From Rubrivivax sp. (GTDB lineage Bacteria; Pseudomonadota; Gammaproteobacteria; Burkholderiales; Burkholderiaceae_C): a DNA stretch of 50,176 nucleotides. A model generated the notes under the pieces. It had not been told where the DNA came from, ran no database searches, and saw only the letters and a list, made by a program, of their open reading frames with translations. Shown here one piece after another: positions 1-12,087 of the stretch (the stretch's first letter is position 1; every line of letters begins with the position of its first letter). The stretch lies in NCBI GenBank assembly GCA_020852865.1, contig JADYZZ010000048.1, positions 1 through 50,176 on the forward strand. Reading direction: 5' to 3'. Made by a program: the position numbers and the translations under genes.

Positions 1-513
1 CCCGGGAAAGAGCACGCTCGTGTAGCCGAACTGCGTGAGGTCGGTCATGCGCGTCGGGTACAGGCGCCCGATCAGGTGGTCGCATTCGTGCTGCACGACG
101 CGGGCGTGGAAGCCCTCGGCCTCGCGCTCGATCGGCTGGCCTTCGGCGTCGAAGCCGCGGTAGCGGATGCGCGCCCAGCGCGGCACGAGACCGCGCAGGC
201 CCGGCACCGAGAGACAGCCTTCCCAGCCGTCGACCTGCGCGTCGCCCAGCGGCTCGACGACGGGGTTGACGAGCACCGTGGGCGGCACCGGCGGCGCCTC
301 GGGGTAGCGCGCGTTGCGCTCGAAGCCGAAGATCACGACCTGCAGGTCGACGCCGATCTGCGGTGCCGCCAAGCCGGCGCCTTCGGCCGCGTGCATGGTG
401 TCGAACAGGTCGACCACGAGCGCGCGCAGCTCGGCACTGCCGAATTCGCGCACCGGCTGCGCGCGGCGCAGCAGCCGCGCGTCGCCCATCTTCAGGATCT
501 CGCGCACGCTCAT
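1..513 (-). CDS. def: peptide deformylase (3' end cut by window edge)
   Basis: Removes the N-terminal formyl group from nascent proteins in the cytoplasm (metal-dependent hydrolase). The visible 171 residues carry the three family motifs: GLAAPQIG near residue 45, EGCLSVPG near residue 95 (Cys metal ligand) and HECDH near residue 138 (two His ligands and catalytic Glu). The start ATG is preceded by GGGAGG at suitable spacing. The C-terminus lies beyond base 1. It follows ligA on the same strand after 86 bases that hold an 8-bp tandem repeat, so it may be read through from the smc-zipA-ligA block. def is more often paired with fmt, so this location is somewhat unusual. Identification is secure. 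Confidence 0.95.
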   Translation of the reverse strand, partial: MSVREILKMGDARLLRRAQPVREFGSAELRALVVDLFDTMHAAEGAGLAAPQIGVDLQVVIFGFERNARYPEAPPVPPTVLVNPVVEPLGDAQVDGWEGCLSVPGLRGLVPRWARIRYRGFDAEGQPIEREAEGFHARVVQHECDHLIGRLYPTRMTDLTQFGYTSVLFPG

Positions 514-543
514 CGTCGTCGACCTCCCGTCGCCTCTGGTTGC

Positions 544-583
544 GCTGCTGCCCTGCTGCCCTGCTGCGCTTCTGCGCTTCTGC
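544..583. repeat. 8-bp tandem repeat, five copies
   Basis: Five consecutive 8-mers in the ligA-def gap: GCTGCTGC, CCTGCTGC twice, GCTTCTGC twice (plus strand). It sits in the possible leader of def. No function is evident; such arrays can change copy number by slippage. Confidence 0.7.
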
Positions 584-599
584 CCCCCTGCCCTGGCGC

Positions 600-2648
<2,049 letters not shown>

Positions 2649-2698
2649 CTAGGAGCGTGGGCTCGGGCCCGGCGTTGCACCACGCCCGCGGCACTCCC

Positions 2699-2977
2699 GT
2701 GCGGGCTGGCCGCACGGCCGACGGGCGCTGCGGGCCGCAGACGCAGGCCTACATCGACTTCTTCCAGCAGGAGGCGAAGCGGCGCAACCCGGCCCGCATG
2801 CCGATCACCGACGGCCGCATCGACCCGCTGCACACGCCGTTTCGCAAGCCGGCCGGACCGCAGCAGGTGCACGACATCTGCGCGCTCAACCGCCTCTGCC
2901 AGAAAAGGCACCCGCACCACGACAACCTGGGCGCCGACCCGCTGTTTCCGCCGGCCCTGGCGCCGTCGTTCTACTGA
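2699..2977 (+). CDS. small peptidoglycan-binding-like protein, possibly a fragment
   Basis: An ORF of about 92 codons if the GTG at 2699 is used; the open frame extends back to a TTG at 2642 inside the ligA start. The sequence [16 protein letters not shown] followed by DGRIDPL resembles the CGPxT...FQ...DGRIDP pattern of peptidoglycan-binding-like modules (resemblance by eye only). Third codon positions are strongly G/C, as in neighbouring genes, supporting translation. It lacks a signal peptide and any catalytic partner and runs opposite to zipA and ligA, so it may be the C-terminal remnant of a longer gene whose 5' part was lost next to ligA. Start and function are uncertain. Confidence 0.4.
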   Translation: MRAGRTADGRCGPQTQAYIDFFQQEAKRRNPARMPITDGRIDPLHTPFRKPAGPQQVHDICALNRLCQKRHPHHDNLGADPLFPPALAPSFY

Positions 2978-2985
2978 AGGCGCGC

Positions 2986-4026
2986 TCAGGCGAACAACCG
3001 CCGCGCCGCGGCCGAGCCTGCGGGCAGGCCGATCCTGTCGAGCTCCTGGTACAGGCGCTCGAGCTCCTGCCCGATCGCGGCATAGGCGTGCAGCGTGACC
3101 GGCTGACCCTGGTCGTCGACCGGGGTCGCGTCCAGGTCGTCGGCGAGCGTGGTGGCCGCACGGTGGAAGGCCGGGAAGGCCTCGGCGGACTGCGGCGTCT
3201 GCGGCACGTCGAGCGTGAGCGTGCATTCGCGCACCGCCGCTTGCTGCGGCTCCTCGGCGAGCGCGGCCTGGGCCGCCACCGAGAGCATCAGCACCGGCGG
3301 CTCGCCGTCCTCGGCCGCCGCAAGCACCCAGCGGCCCGGCACCGCACCGGGCACGAAGCCCAGGCGCGCGGCCATCTGCTGCAGATAGCCGAGCGACCAG
3401 GCGACGCCGTTGCTGCGCAAGGTGATCACGAGCTGCGCGTCGAGCGGGCCGGCAAGGTGATCGAGCTCGCGCGCCCGCGCCACCACCTCGAGCATGTCGG
3501 GAGGCTCGGCGCGCGCGCCGATCGCCTCGGCATAGGCCTCGATCTTCTGCACGAATTCGGAATACTCGATCTCGTTGAGCGCGCCGCTGCGCCCGGCCAG
3601 TTGCACGCCCGCCTGCAGTTCGCTGTAGCGCCGGCCCGCGGCCAGCGGCTCCCAGGTGCCGCCGGCGGCGTCCAGGCCCTCCACCAGGAACGGCTTGCTG
3701 CCGGCGCGGCGCGTCGGCGGCAGGTGCGCCATCGCGTTGTCGCCGCTCACCGGCGTCTCGAGCACGAGGGGCACGATGGCGTCGATCAGCGGGTCCAGAC
3801 GCGGCATGCGCGACGGCGGTGCACGCGGCGCGGCCAGGGCCGACGGCAGCTCGGCGTCGGATGGGCCCGCGAGCTGGCCGAGTGCGGGCTCGACGCGCTC
3901 GTGGGGGCCCGCGGCGCCGGGCGCCGGCCTGCGCGCGGCGGCACGCCGCGTGCTCCACAGGCCATGCGCGAGCAGCGCCAGCAGCACGGCGGCGCCGAGC
4001 AGGGCCAGCGCGGTCGTCAGCGTCAT
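2986..4026 (-). CDS. zipA: cell division protein ZipA-like
   Basis: Inner-membrane protein that binds and bundles FtsZ at the division site. The chosen start gives MTLTTALALLGAAVLLALLAH, a single N-terminal transmembrane anchor, followed by an Arg/Pro/Ala-rich linker and a C-terminal globular domain from about residue 90 resembling the ZipA FtsZ-binding fold (including ECTLTLDVPQTP near residue 270). An upstream in-frame ATG at 4077 would add 17 residues before the anchor and is less likely. About 346 residues is typical. Position between smc and ligA is the arrangement expected in betaproteobacteria and supports the call, since ZipA sequences diverge strongly. Confidence 0.85.
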   Translation of the reverse strand: MTLTTALALLGAAVLLALLAHGLWSTRRAAARRPAPGAAGPHERVEPALGQLAGPSDAELPSALAAPRAPPSRMPRLDPLIDAIVPLVLETPVSGDNAMAHLPPTRRAGSKPFLVEGLDAAGGTWEPLAAGRRYSELQAGVQLAGRSGALNEIEYSEFVQKIEAYAEAIGARAEPPDMLEVVARARELDHLAGPLDAQLVITLRSNGVAWSLGYLQQMAARLGFVPGAVPGRWVLAAAEDGEPPVLMLSVAAQAALAEEPQQAAVRECTLTLDVPQTPQSAEAFPAFHRAATTLADDLDATPVDDQGQPVTLHAYAAIGQELERLYQELDRIGLPAGSAAARRLFA

Positions 4027-4097
4027 GCGTCGCGCACCGGCCGGTTCAGCGCCTGCGCGGAGCGGGGCCGACAGCACGATGGCATGGCTTCACCCGC

Positions 4098-7000
4098 TCA
4101 GGCCGCCTCGGCCATCGAGACCGCTTCCTGCATGTCGACGGCGACGATGCGCGAGACGCCCTGCTCCTGCATCGTCACGCCGATGAGCTGCTCGGCCATC
4201 TCCATCGCGATCTTGTTGTGGCTGATGAAGAGGAACTGCGTGCCCTTGCGGCTCATCTCGGTGACGAGGGCGCGGTAGCGCTCGGTGTTGGCGTCGTCCA
4301 GCGGCGCGTCGACCTCGTCGAGCAGGCAGAACGGCGCCGGGTTGAGCATGAAGATCGCGAACACGAGCGCGATCGCGGTGAGCGCCTTCTCGCCGCCGGA
4401 CAGCAGGTGGATCGTGCTGTTCTTCTTGCCCGGCGGCTGCGCCATCACCTGCACGCCGGCGTCGAGGATCTCGGCGCCGGTCATCACCAGCCGCGCCGTG
4501 CCGCCGCCGAACAGCTGCGGGAACATGCGGCCGAAATGCTCGTTGACCTGGCGGAAGGTGCTGGCCAGCAGCTCGCGCGTCTCGAGGTCGATCTTGTGGA
4601 TGGCGTCCTCGAGCGTGCGGATCGCCTCGCGCAGGTCGGCGTTCTGCGCGTCGAGCAGGGTCTTGCGCTGACGCGCGCTGGTCAGCTCGTCGAGCGCGGC
4701 CAGGTTGACCGCGCCGAGCGCGGCGATCTCGCGCTGGATGCGGTCGATCTCGGCCTGCAGCCCGTGCAGCCGCACGCCTTCGGCCGCGATGCCCGCTCCC
4801 AGCGCCTCGAGATCGGCGCCGGCGGCCTGAAGCTGCTCGAGGTACTGCGCACCGCCCAGCTGCGCCGCCTGCAGCTCGAGCTGCAGCGCGCCGATGCGCT
4901 CGCGCAGCGGCTCGAGGCTGCGCTCGTGCGTCAGGCGCTGCTCGTCGGCAGCGCGCAGCCGGGCACCGAGATCGTCGTAGGCGCCGCGCGCGGCGGCCAG
5001 CGCCTGCTCGCGCTCGAGCCGCTCGGCCAGCGCCTCGTGCAGCCCGGCCTGCGCACCGGTGTCGTCGTAGGCGCCGAGCTCGAGCTCGAGCTGCGCGCCG
5101 GCCGCCCGGTTCGATTCGATCTGCTGCGCCGCGCTCTCGATGCCGCGCTCGAGTTCGGCGCTGCGGCCGGCCAGCGCACGCGCCTGAAAGCCCGCTTCCT
5201 GCGCCTCGCGTTCGAGCGTGCGCTGCTGCGCGCGCGCCTCGGCCAGCGCGCGCTCGGCGGCGAGCACGGTGTCGTCGACCTCGGCCTGCCGCTCCTGCGT
5301 GCCGGCCAGCTCGAGGTCGAGCTGCTCGAAGCGCGCCTCGGCCTCGGCGCGGCGTTCGGCCAGCGCCTCGAGCTGGGCGTCGAGTTCCTCCAGTTCGCCG
5401 GCGAGCTGGGCGTGGCGTGCGCTCGCGGCGTCGGCTTGCTGCGCCAGGCGCAGCAGCTCGACATGCAGCGCATGCGCACGGTCCTGCGCCTCGGCCGCCT
5501 CGCGCCGTGCGGCCGCCAGGCGCTGGCTCGCGTCGCCGTAACCGGCTTCCAGCCGCACCGCCGCGGCGCGCGCTTCGTCGGCGACGAGCTGCTGCGCGCG
5601 CTGCGCGCGCACCAGGTTCTCGATTTCCTGCGCGCGCGCCAGCATGCCGTCTTGCTCGCTGTCGGGGGCGTAGAAGGCCACCGCGAACGGGCTCACGGCA
5701 TGGCCTTCGCGCGTCATGATCACTTCGCCGTGCGTGAGCTGGTCGCGCTGCGCCAGCGCCTCGTCGAGCGAGTCGGCGGTGTACACGCCTTCGAGCCAGT
5801 CGTTGAGCAGCGCCGCCAGCCCGACGTCGCCCAGGCGCAGCCGCACCGACAGGCGCGGCAGCGTGCGGTGCGTGTCGGCGAGCGCCGAGGTCGGCAGCGC
5901 GTAGAAGGCGAGCCTGGCCGGCGGCGCGTCGGCGGCGAAGGCGCGCACCAGGTCGAGCCGGCCGACCGCGAGCGCATTCAGCCGCTCGCGCAGCGCGGCT
6001 TCCAGCGCCGTCTCCCAGCCGCTTTCGATGTGCACCTGGGTCCACAGGCCCTGCAGGCCGGCCAGGCCCTGGCGCTCCAGCCAGGGCCCGAGCTTGCCGC
6101 CGCTGCGCACCTTCTCCTGCAGCGCGCGCAGCGCTTCGAGCCGTGCGCCGATGTCGGCACCGCGCGCGGCCTCGCGCGCGGCGCCGGCCTGCGCCTCACG
6201 CCGCTCGGCGTCGAGCGCCGGCGCCTGCTCGGCCAGCTCGGCCAGGCGCGCTTCGGCCGCCTCGCGCCGCTCGGCGGCGGCACGCTCGTCGCGGCGCAGC
6301 TGCTCGAGCCGCGCGAGGTCGGGCGCGGCCAGCCCCTGGCGTTCGCCGGCCAGGCGCTCGCGCCGCTGCTGCAGCCCACGCGCTTGCTCGTCGACGCTGC
6401 GGCTCTCGGCGGCCAGCACCTGGATCCGCTGCTGGACCTGCGCCACGACGTTGCGCTGGGCGCTGCTGTGGCCCTGCGCGGCGCGCAGCGCGTCTTCCAG
6501 CTCGGGCAGGCGCTCGGCCTGCTCGCCGCTGCGGCCGGCGAGCAGCTCGGCGTGCTCCTCGGCCGCCGCGATCTGCAGGGCGATCTGCTCGGCCTCGGTG
6601 CGCGCAGCGCTCTGCCGCTCGGCCCACTGCGTGTTCTGCGTGCGCAGCTCGAGCAGGCGCTGTTCGGCACGCCGGCGCCCTTCGACCACGTAGCGGATGC
6701 GCTCCTCCAGCCGGCTCACCTCGAGCTGCGCCTCGGCCAGCCGCCCCTGTCTGGCGTGCAGCGCGTCGCTCGCCGCGTAATGGGACTGGCGCAGCGCCTC
6801 GAGCCCGGCCTCGACGTGACGCAACTCGGCCAGCCGCGCCTCGAGCGCGTTGGCCGCCTCGGCCGCGGCGACGCGCACGCGCTCCTCCTCGGCAGCCGCG
6901 TCGCGGTGCCTGAGGAACCAGAGCTGGTGCAGCTTGAGCGTGCCGGCTTCCTGCAGCGCGCGGTAGCGCGCCGCGACCTCGGCCTGCTGGTCGAGCTTGG

Positions 7001-7616
7001 CGACGCTGGACTCGAGCTCGCGCAGGATGTCCTCGACGCGCACCAGGTTCTCGCGCGTGTCCTCCAGACGCCTCTCGGTTTCGCGCCGGCGTTCCTTGTA
7101 CTTGCTCACGCCGGCGGCCTCTTCGAGGAACAGGCGCAACTCCTCCGGGCGGCTCTCGATGATGCGGCTGATCGTTCCCTGGCCGATGATGGCGTAGGCA
7201 CGCGGACCCAGGCCGGTGCCGAGGAACACGTCCTGCACGTCGCGCCGGCGCACCGGCTGGTTGTTGATGAAGTAGCTCGAGCTGCCGTCGCGCGTGAGCA
7301 CGCGCCTGACGGCGATCTCGGCAAAGCTGTTCCACTGCCCGCCGGCACGCGCCAGCGTGTTGTCGAACACGAGCTCGACGCTGGCGCGCCCGGCCGGCTT
7401 GCGGCTGGCCGAGCCGTTGAAGATCACGTCCTGCATGCTCTCGCCGCGCAGCTCGCTCGCCTTGCTCTCACCCAGCACCCAGCGCACGGCGTCGATGATG
7501 TTGCTCTTGCCGCAGCCGTTGGGGCCGACGACGCCCACGCGCTGGCCGGGCAACTGGAAGGTGGTCGGCTCGGCGAAGGACTTGAAGCCCGAGAGCTTGA
7601 TCTGCGATAGACGCAT
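4098..7616 (-). CDS. smc: chromosome segregation ATPase SMC
   Basis: Condensin ATPase that organises and segregates chromosomes. The 1172-residue protein starts at MRLSQIKLSGFKSFAEPT, the conserved SMC N-terminus; an open frame continues upstream to 7871 but that extension has no SMC character. Walker A GPNGCGKS spans residues 31-38. Two very long coiled coils rich in Glu/Arg/Ala/Leu flank a hinge at about residues 500-650. The C-terminal head carries the signature LSGGEKALTA and Walker B with FCLLDEVDAPLDD. zipA and ligA follow on the same strand. The leader (7617-7788) is shared with divergent queF. scpA and scpB are not in the window. Confidence 0.97.
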   Translation of the reverse strand: MRLSQIKLSGFKSFAEPTTFQLPGQRVGVVGPNGCGKSNIIDAVRWVLGESKASELRGESMQDVIFNGSASRKPAGRASVELVFDNTLARAGGQWNSFAEIAVRRVLTRDGSSSYFINNQPVRRRDVQDVFLGTGLGPRAYAIIGQGTISRIIESRPEELRLFLEEAAGVSKYKERRRETERRLEDTRENLVRVEDILRELESSVAKLDQQAEVAARYRALQEAGTLKLHQLWFLRHRDAAAEEERVRVAAAEAANALEARLAELRHVEAGLEALRQSHYAASDALHARQGRLAEAQLEVSRLEERIRYVVEGRRRAEQRLLELRTQNTQWAERQSAARTEAEQIALQIAAAEEHAELLAGRSGEQAERLPELEDALRAAQGHSSAQRNVVAQVQQRIQVLAAESRSVDEQARGLQQRRERLAGERQGLAAPDLARLEQLRRDERAAAERREAAEARLAELAEQAPALDAERREAQAGAAREAARGADIGARLEALRALQEKVRSGGKLGPWLERQGLAGLQGLWTQVHIESGWETALEAALRERLNALAVGRLDLVRAFAADAPPARLAFYALPTSALADTHRTLPRLSVRLRLGDVGLAALLNDWLEGVYTADSLDEALAQRDQLTHGEVIMTREGHAVSPFAVAFYAPDSEQDGMLARAQEIENLVRAQRAQQLVADEARAAAVRLEAGYGDASQRLAAARREAAEAQDRAHALHVELLRLAQQADAASARHAQLAGELEELDAQLEALAERRAEAEARFEQLDLELAGTQERQAEVDDTVLAAERALAEARAQQRTLEREAQEAGFQARALAGRSAELERGIESAAQQIESNRAAGAQLELELGAYDDTGAQAGLHEALAERLEREQALAAARGAYDDLGARLRAADEQRLTHERSLEPLRERIGALQLELQAAQLGGAQYLEQLQAAGADLEALGAGIAAEGVRLHGLQAEIDRIQREIAALGAVNLAALDELTSARQRKTLLDAQNADLREAIRTLEDAIHKIDLETRELLASTFRQVNEHFGRMFPQLFGGGTARLVMTGAEILDAGVQVMAQPPGKKNSTIHLLSGGEKALTAIALVFAIFMLNPAPFCLLDEVDAPLDDANTERYRALVTEMSRKGTQFLFISHNKIAMEMAEQLIGVTMQEQGVSRIVAVDMQEAVSMAEAA

Positions 7617-7788
7617 CGAGGCAACGGCGCGGCAGCGGAGGCGCACTCGAGGGCGCACCCCACGCGCGCACGCAAGTGCTTGATTCTCTAATGAAAAATG
7701 CGCTCCAACCAGAGCGCCCAAGGCCTCGGATGATAGCATCGCCGCCCTGCCCACCGCCCGCCGCCGCACTCTGCCGCGGCCCGCCCCG

Positions 7789-8253
7789 ATGCCCCGCAAG
7801 ACCCCTCGCGAACGCCCTGCGCCCGCGCTGCCGCCCACGGCGCCGAGCCGGGAACTCCAGGTGTTCGCCAACCCGGCGCCCGAGCGCGACTACGTCATCC
7901 GCTTCGACGTGCCCGAGTTCACCTGCCTGTGCCCGCTCACCGGCCAGCCCGACTTCGCGCACTTCACGATCGCGTACGTGCCCGATCGTCTGTGCGTCGA
8001 GCTCAAGAGCCTGAAGCTTTATTTCTGGAGCTATCGCAACGAGGGCGCCTTCCACGAGAAGGTGACCAACGCCATCTGCAGCGACCTCGTGCGCGCCGTC
8101 GCCCCGCGCTTCGTGCGCATCGACGCCGACTGGTCGGTGCGCGGCGGCATCCGCACCCTCGTCACGGTGGAGCAGCGCAAGCGCGGCTGGAAGCCGGCGC
8201 CGGCGCTCGCTCTGGCCGCCGCCCCGGCGGCCCGGGGACCTGAGAGCCTGTGA
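7789..8253 (+). CDS. queF: NADPH-dependent 7-cyano-7-deazaguanine reductase
   Basis: Reduces the nitrile preQ0 to preQ1 in queuosine tRNA-modification synthesis. At 154 residues it is the short, single-domain (YkvM-like) form. The family pattern is clear: PEFTCLCPLTGQPDF with the nucleophilic Cys near residue 45, the NADPH-binding segment ELKSLKLY near residue 69, and NEGAFHEKVTN near residue 84. The Ala/Pro-rich C-terminal tail is unusual but harmless. It is divergent from smc and followed four bases later by the SET-domain gene, so the two probably share a transcript. No other queuosine genes are in the window. Confidence 0.95.
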   Translation: MPRKTPRERPAPALPPTAPSRELQVFANPAPERDYVIRFDVPEFTCLCPLTGQPDFAHFTIAYVPDRLCVELKSLKLYFWSYRNEGAFHEKVTNAICSDLVRAVAPRFVRIDADWSVRGGIRTLVTVEQRKRGWKPAPALALAAAPAARGPESL

Positions 8254-8257
8254 CGCC

Positions 8258-8749
8258 ATGAACCACGCCCGCGCCAGGGCGCCCAAGGGTGCCCGGCAGG
8301 ACGCGGCGCGCAGCCCAGGGCGGCCGCCGCCGCTCGGACGGCCGCACTACCAGAAGTACGCGGTCGAGGTGCACGTCAGTGCGATCGACGGCCTGGGCGT
8401 GTTCGCCGCCGAGCCGGTGCCCGCGGCGGTGAAGATCGGCGAGATCCGCGGCGAGGCGATTAGCGTGGCCGAGGCGCGCGTGCGCGCCACGCGCAGCGCG
8501 CGCGTGATGATCGTCGAGCTGTCGGCGCGCAAGGCGATCGACTTCGGCAAGAGCAGCGACCCGATGCGCTACACCAACCACAGTTGCCGGCCCAACGCCG
8601 AACTCGTGATCGCGCACGGACGCGTCGAGTTCTACGCCCTGGGCGCCATCGCGCCGGGCGCCGAGATCACGGTCGACTACGGCGAGACGCACCACGAGGG
8701 CCGGCTGCGCTGCCGCTGCGGCGCGCCGGGCTGTCGCGGCACGCTTTGA
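8258..8749 (+). CDS. SET-domain protein-lysine methyltransferase-like protein
   Basis: Predicted S-adenosylmethionine-dependent protein lysine methyltransferase of 163 residues. After a basic 28-residue N-terminus, a compact SET domain is visible: DGLGVFAAEPVPAA (start of fold), YTNHSCRPNAEL (the NHSC active-site knot) and EITVDYGE (catalytic Tyr region), then a post-SET cysteine motif CRCGAPGCRG at the C-terminus that would bind zinc with the knot Cys. All key residues are present, so it should be active. Its bacterial substrate is unknown. It starts 4 bases after queF and probably belongs to that transcript. Confidence 0.85.
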   Translation: MNHARARAPKGARQDAARSPGRPPPLGRPHYQKYAVEVHVSAIDGLGVFAAEPVPAAVKIGEIRGEAISVAEARVRATRSARVMIVELSARKAIDFGKSSDPMRYTNHSCRPNAELVIAHGRVEFYALGAIAPGAEITVDYGETHHEGRLRCRCGAPGCRGTL

Positions 8750-8821
8750 GGCCGGGGCTTCGCGGCGCCGGCGCCGGGCGGCGTCCCCTTGCCTGCGTCG
8801 CGCAGCGCCGGCGCGGGCGCT

Positions 8822-8830
8822 TGGGATAAT
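8822..8830 (+). promoter_or_regulatory. extended -10 (TGG GATAAT), leaderless dapC promoter
   Basis: TGG followed by GATAAT ends 7 nt before the dapC ATG, which would put transcription start at or next to the A of the start codon. No Shine-Dalgarno sequence precedes dapC, consistent with a leaderless mRNA. No good -35 box is visible. Confidence 0.6.
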
Positions 8831-8837
8831 CGGCCGG

Positions 8838-10043
8838 ATGAATCCGCTGCTCGAGCGCCTGCACCCCTACCCCTTCGAGCGCTGGCGCGAGCTGACGGCC
8901 GACATCGTGCCGCCGGCTGCCCTGGCGCCGATCAGCCTCGGGATCGGCGAGCCGCGCCACGCGACGCCCGCCTTCATCGAGCAGGCGCTGGTGCAGGCGC
9001 TGCCGATGCTCGCGTCGTACCCCGCCACGGCCGGCGAACCCGCCTTGCGCGAGGCCTGCGCCGGCTGGCTGCAGCGGCGCTGCGGCGTCACGGTCGACCC
9101 GGCGACGCAGCTGCTGCCGGTGAACGGTACGCGCGAGGCGCTGTTCGCGTTCGCGCAGACCGTGATCGACCCCACGCGCGCCGGCGCCACCGTGCTCTGC
9201 CCGAACCCGTTCTACCAGATCTACGAAGGCGCGGCGCTGCTCGCCGGTGCGGCCACGGCCTTCGTTGCAAGCGACCCGCAGCGCAATTTCGGCGCCGACT
9301 GGGCCGGCGTCGACGAAGCGACCTGGCGGCGCACGCAGCTCGTCTACGTCTGCTCGCCCGGCAACCCCACCGGCGCGGTGGTTTCGCTGGCCGAGTGGCA
9401 GATGCTCTTCGAGCTGTCGGACCGGCACGGCTTCGTGATCGCCAGCGACGAGTGCTATTCGGAGATCTACTTCGGCGACGAGCCCCCGCTCGGCGCGCTC
9501 GAGGCTGCACGCCGGCTCGGCCGCGACGACTGGCGCAACCTCGTCGCCTTCACCAGCCTGTCCAAGCGCAGCAACGTGCCGGGCCTGCGTTCGGGCTTCG
9601 TCGCGGGCGACGCGCGCCTCGTCAAGCCCTTCCTCCTCTACCGCACCTACCACGGCAGCGCGATGAGCGGCCCCGTGCAGCGCGCCTCGATCGCGGCCTG
9701 GAACGACGAGGCCCATGTCGAGGCCAACCGGGCGCTGTACCGCGCCAAGTTCGCTCGAGTCACGCCGCTGCTGGCGCGCGTGCTCGACGTGCGGCTGCCC
9801 GACGCGTCGTTCTACCTCTGGGCCGGGGTGCCGGCAGCCTGCGGCGGCGACGAGCTGGCCTACGCCCGCGGCCTGCTCGCTCAATACAATGTCGCGGTGC
9901 TGCCGGGGCGCCTGCTCGCACGCGAGGCCAACGGCCGCAACCCGGGTGCCGGCCGCATCCGCATGGCCCTGGTCGCCACGCCCGAGGAATGCCTCGAGGC
10001 GGCCCGGCGCATCGTCGCCTACACCGAAAGCCTCGAGCCATGA
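8838..10043 (+). CDS. dapC: succinyldiaminopimelate transaminase DapC
   Basis: PLP-dependent aminotransferase converting N-succinyl-2-amino-6-ketopimelate to N-succinyl-LL-diaminopimelate in lysine/peptidoglycan precursor synthesis. The 401-residue fold-type I protein shows the N-terminal [13 protein letters not shown], the [11 protein letters not shown] loop, [10 protein letters not shown] and the PLP lysine in [15 protein letters not shown]. The position immediately before dapD (stop and start overlap as ATGA) distinguishes it from generic aminotransferases. The start codon sits 7 nt after a -10-like element. Confidence 0.93.
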   Translation: MNPLLERLHPYPFERWRELTADIVPPAALAPISLGIGEPRHATPAFIEQALVQALPMLASYPATAGEPALREACAGWLQRRCGVTVDPATQLLPVNGTREALFAFAQTVIDPTRAGATVLCPNPFYQIYEGAALLAGAATAFVASDPQRNFGADWAGVDEATWRRTQLVYVCSPGNPTGAVVSLAEWQMLFELSDRHGFVIASDECYSEIYFGDEPPLGALEAARRLGRDDWRNLVAFTSLSKRSNVPGLRSGFVAGDARLVKPFLLYRTYHGSAMSGPVQRASIAAWNDEAHVEANRALYRAKFARVTPLLARVLDVRLPDASFYLWAGVPAACGGDELAYARGLLAQYNVAVLPGRLLAREANGRNPGAGRIRMALVATPEECLEAARRIVAYTESLEP

Positions 10044-10861
10044 GCAGCCGCCTGCAAGCCGTCATCGACCTCGCCTGGGACAACCGGGCCCAGATCTCGG
10101 CGTTGAACGCACCCGAAGTGCGCGACGCGGTCGAGCAGGTGGTGGCCGACCTCAATGCCGGTCGCCTGCGCGTGGCCGAGCGCCGCGGCGTCGGCGACTG
10201 GGAGGTCAACCAGTGGGCGAAGAAGGCCGTGCTGCTCAGCTTCCGGCTCAACGACAACCGGATGATCCGCGCCGGCGAGCTCGAGTTCTACGACAAGGTG
10301 CGGCCGAAGTTCTCGCAGCTCGACGAGGAGCGCATGCGCGCTGCCGGCGTGCGCGTGGTGCCCCCGGCGGTGGCGCGCCGCGGCGCCTACATCGGCCGCG
10401 ACGTGGTGCTGATGCCCAGCTACGTCAACATCGGCGCCTACATCGACACCGGCACGATGGTCGACACCTGGGCCACGGTCGGCTCGTGCGCGCAGATCGG
10501 CAAGAACGTGCATCTGTCGGGCGGCGTGGGCATCGGCGGCGTGCTCGAGCCGCTGCAGGCGAGCCCGACGATCATCGAGGACAACTGCTTCATCGGCGCG
10601 CGCAGCGAAGTCGTCGAAGGCGTCATCGTCGAGGAGAACTCCGTCGTCAGCATGGGCGTGTTCATCGGCCAGAGCACGAAGATCTACGACCGCGCCAGCG
10701 GCCGCGTGAGCTACGGCCGGGTGCCTGCCGGCTCGGTGGTGGTGAGCGGCTCGCTGCCCGCCGCCGACGGCTCGCACAGCCTGTACTGCGCCGTCATCGT
10801 CAAGAAGGTCGATGCCGGCACGCGCGCCAAGACCAGCATCAACGAGCTGCTGCGCACCTGA
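10040..10861 (+). CDS. dapD: tetrahydrodipicolinate N-succinyltransferase DapD
   Basis: Transfers succinyl from succinyl-CoA to tetrahydrodipicolinate, the step before DapC. 273 residues, normal length. The C-terminal two thirds is a left-handed beta-helix of hexapeptide repeats ([35 protein letters not shown]), preceded by the helical N-terminal domain with WDNRAQIS near residue 14. The ATG overlaps the dapC stop, indicating translational coupling. pilU starts 29 bases downstream. Confidence 0.97.
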   Translation: MSSRLQAVIDLAWDNRAQISALNAPEVRDAVEQVVADLNAGRLRVAERRGVGDWEVNQWAKKAVLLSFRLNDNRMIRAGELEFYDKVRPKFSQLDEERMRAAGVRVVPPAVARRGAYIGRDVVLMPSYVNIGAYIDTGTMVDTWATVGSCAQIGKNVHLSGGVGIGGVLEPLQASPTIIEDNCFIGARSEVVEGVIVEENSVVSMGVFIGQSTKIYDRASGRVSYGRVPAGSVVVSGSLPAADGSHSLYCAVIVKKVDAGTRAKTSINELLRT

Positions 10862-10890
10862 ACCCGAACCGCCCAGGGAGCGAAACCGCG

Positions 10891-12087
10891 ATGTCCGGCA
10901 ACCTCGAACGCGTGCTGCGCCTAATGGCGGAGAAGAACGCCTCCGACGTGTACATGGCGGCCAACACGCCGATCCTCATCAAGATCAACGGCCAGATCCT
11001 GCAGCTGTCGGACCAGACGCTGGCGCAGCACCAGACGCGCCAGCTGCTGGCCGAGATGCTGACGCCGCAGCAGCTCGAGGAGCTCGACGACACGGGCGAG
11101 CTCAACGTCGGCATCAGCATGACGCGCGTGGGCAGCTTCCGGCTCTCGGCGTTCAAGCAGCGCGGCTCGATCGCCGCCGTGATCCGCTGCATCCCCTACC
11201 AGATCCCGACGCTCGAGTCGCTCGGCCTGCCGGCGCTGCTGAGCCAGCTCGTGGTGGAAAAGCGCGGCCTCATCCTGATGGTGGGCGCCACCGGCACCGG
11301 CAAGAGCACGACGCTGGCCTCGATGATCGAATGGCGCAACCAGCAGATGACGGGCCACATCCTCACGATCGAGGATCCGATCGAGTTCCTGTTCGGCAAC
11401 AAGAAAAGCATCGTCAACCAGCGCGAGGTCGGACGCGACACGCACAGCCTGCAGGTCGCGCTCAAGAATGCGCTGCGCCAGGCGCCCGATTGCATCCTGA
11501 TCGGCGAGATCCGCGACCGCGAGACGATGAGCTCGGCGCTGTCGTACGCGCTGTCGGGCCACCTCGTGCTGGCCACGCTGCACGCCAACAACAGCTACCA
11601 CGCGATGGGACGCATCCTGTCCTTCTACACGCCCGAGGCGCGTCCCACGCTGCTCTCCGACCTGGCTTCGGGCCTGCGCGCCGTCGTCTCGCAGCGCCTG
11701 CTGCGCAGCAACGCCGGCGGCCGCGTGCCGGCGGTGGAGATCCTGCTCAACACCAAGCTCGTGTCCGAGCTGATCGAGAAGGGCGATCTCTCGGCCATCA
11801 AGGAAGCGGTCGAGAACTCGCTCGCCGAGGGTTCGCAGACCTTCGAGCAGGACATCGCGCGCCTCATCAACGAAGGCGTGGTCTCGCGCGACGAGGGCCT
11901 GGCCTACGCCGACAGCCCGACCAACCTGCTGTGGCGGCTGCAGAACGAGCCGGCGCCGGTGTCGCGCGCGCAGCCCGGGACGGAGGAGTCGGCCGCGCCC
12001 TCGTTCACCGAGATCACGCTCGACGTGCGCCCCGACGAGCCGCGCACGCTGACCGGCGGCTCGCCCCGGCCGCGCCCGAAACCGTGA
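10891..12087 (+). CDS. pilU: PilT/PilU-family type IV pilus retraction ATPase
   Basis: Hexameric cytoplasmic secretion ATPase associated with type IV pilus retraction. 398 residues. N-terminal PAS-like domain with [19 protein letters not shown], Walker [10 protein letters not shown] near residue 133, Asp box [12 protein letters not shown], Walker [14 protein letters not shown], His box [11 protein letters not shown]. The length and acidic/Pro-rich C-terminal tail fit PilU better than PilT (about 345 residues), but by eye the two are hard to separate. No other pilus gene is nearby: it sits inside the diaminopimelate operon, and its TGA overlaps the GTG of dapE. Confidence 0.88.
   Translation: MSGNLERVLRLMAEKNASDVYMAANTPILIKINGQILQLSDQTLAQHQTRQLLAEMLTPQQLEELDDTGELNVGISMTRVGSFRLSAFKQRGSIAAVIRCIPYQIPTLESLGLPALLSQLVVEKRGLILMVGATGTGKSTTLASMIEWRNQQMTGHILTIEDPIEFLFGNKKSIVNQREVGRDTHSLQVALKNALRQAPDCILIGEIRDRETMSSALSYALSGHLVLATLHANNSYHAMGRILSFYTPEARPTLLSDLASGLRAVVSQRLLRSNAGGRVPAVEILLNTKLVSELIEKGDLSAIKEAVENSLAEGSQTFEQDIARLINEGVVSRDEGLAYADSPTNLLWRLQNEPAPVSRAQPGTEESAAPSFTEITLDVRPDEPRTLTGGSPRPRPKP

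Noticed and set aside
3819..7610. 1263-codon plus-strand frame opposite smc
   Set aside because: Low-complexity Leu/Arg/Ala/Gln composition typical of the complement of coiled-coil coding sequence; all SMC motifs are on the minus strand.
7617..7871. N-terminal extension of SMC
   Set aside because: The conserved SMC N-terminus begins at 7616; the extension is non-conserved-looking and overlaps the queF promoter region and 5' coding sequence.
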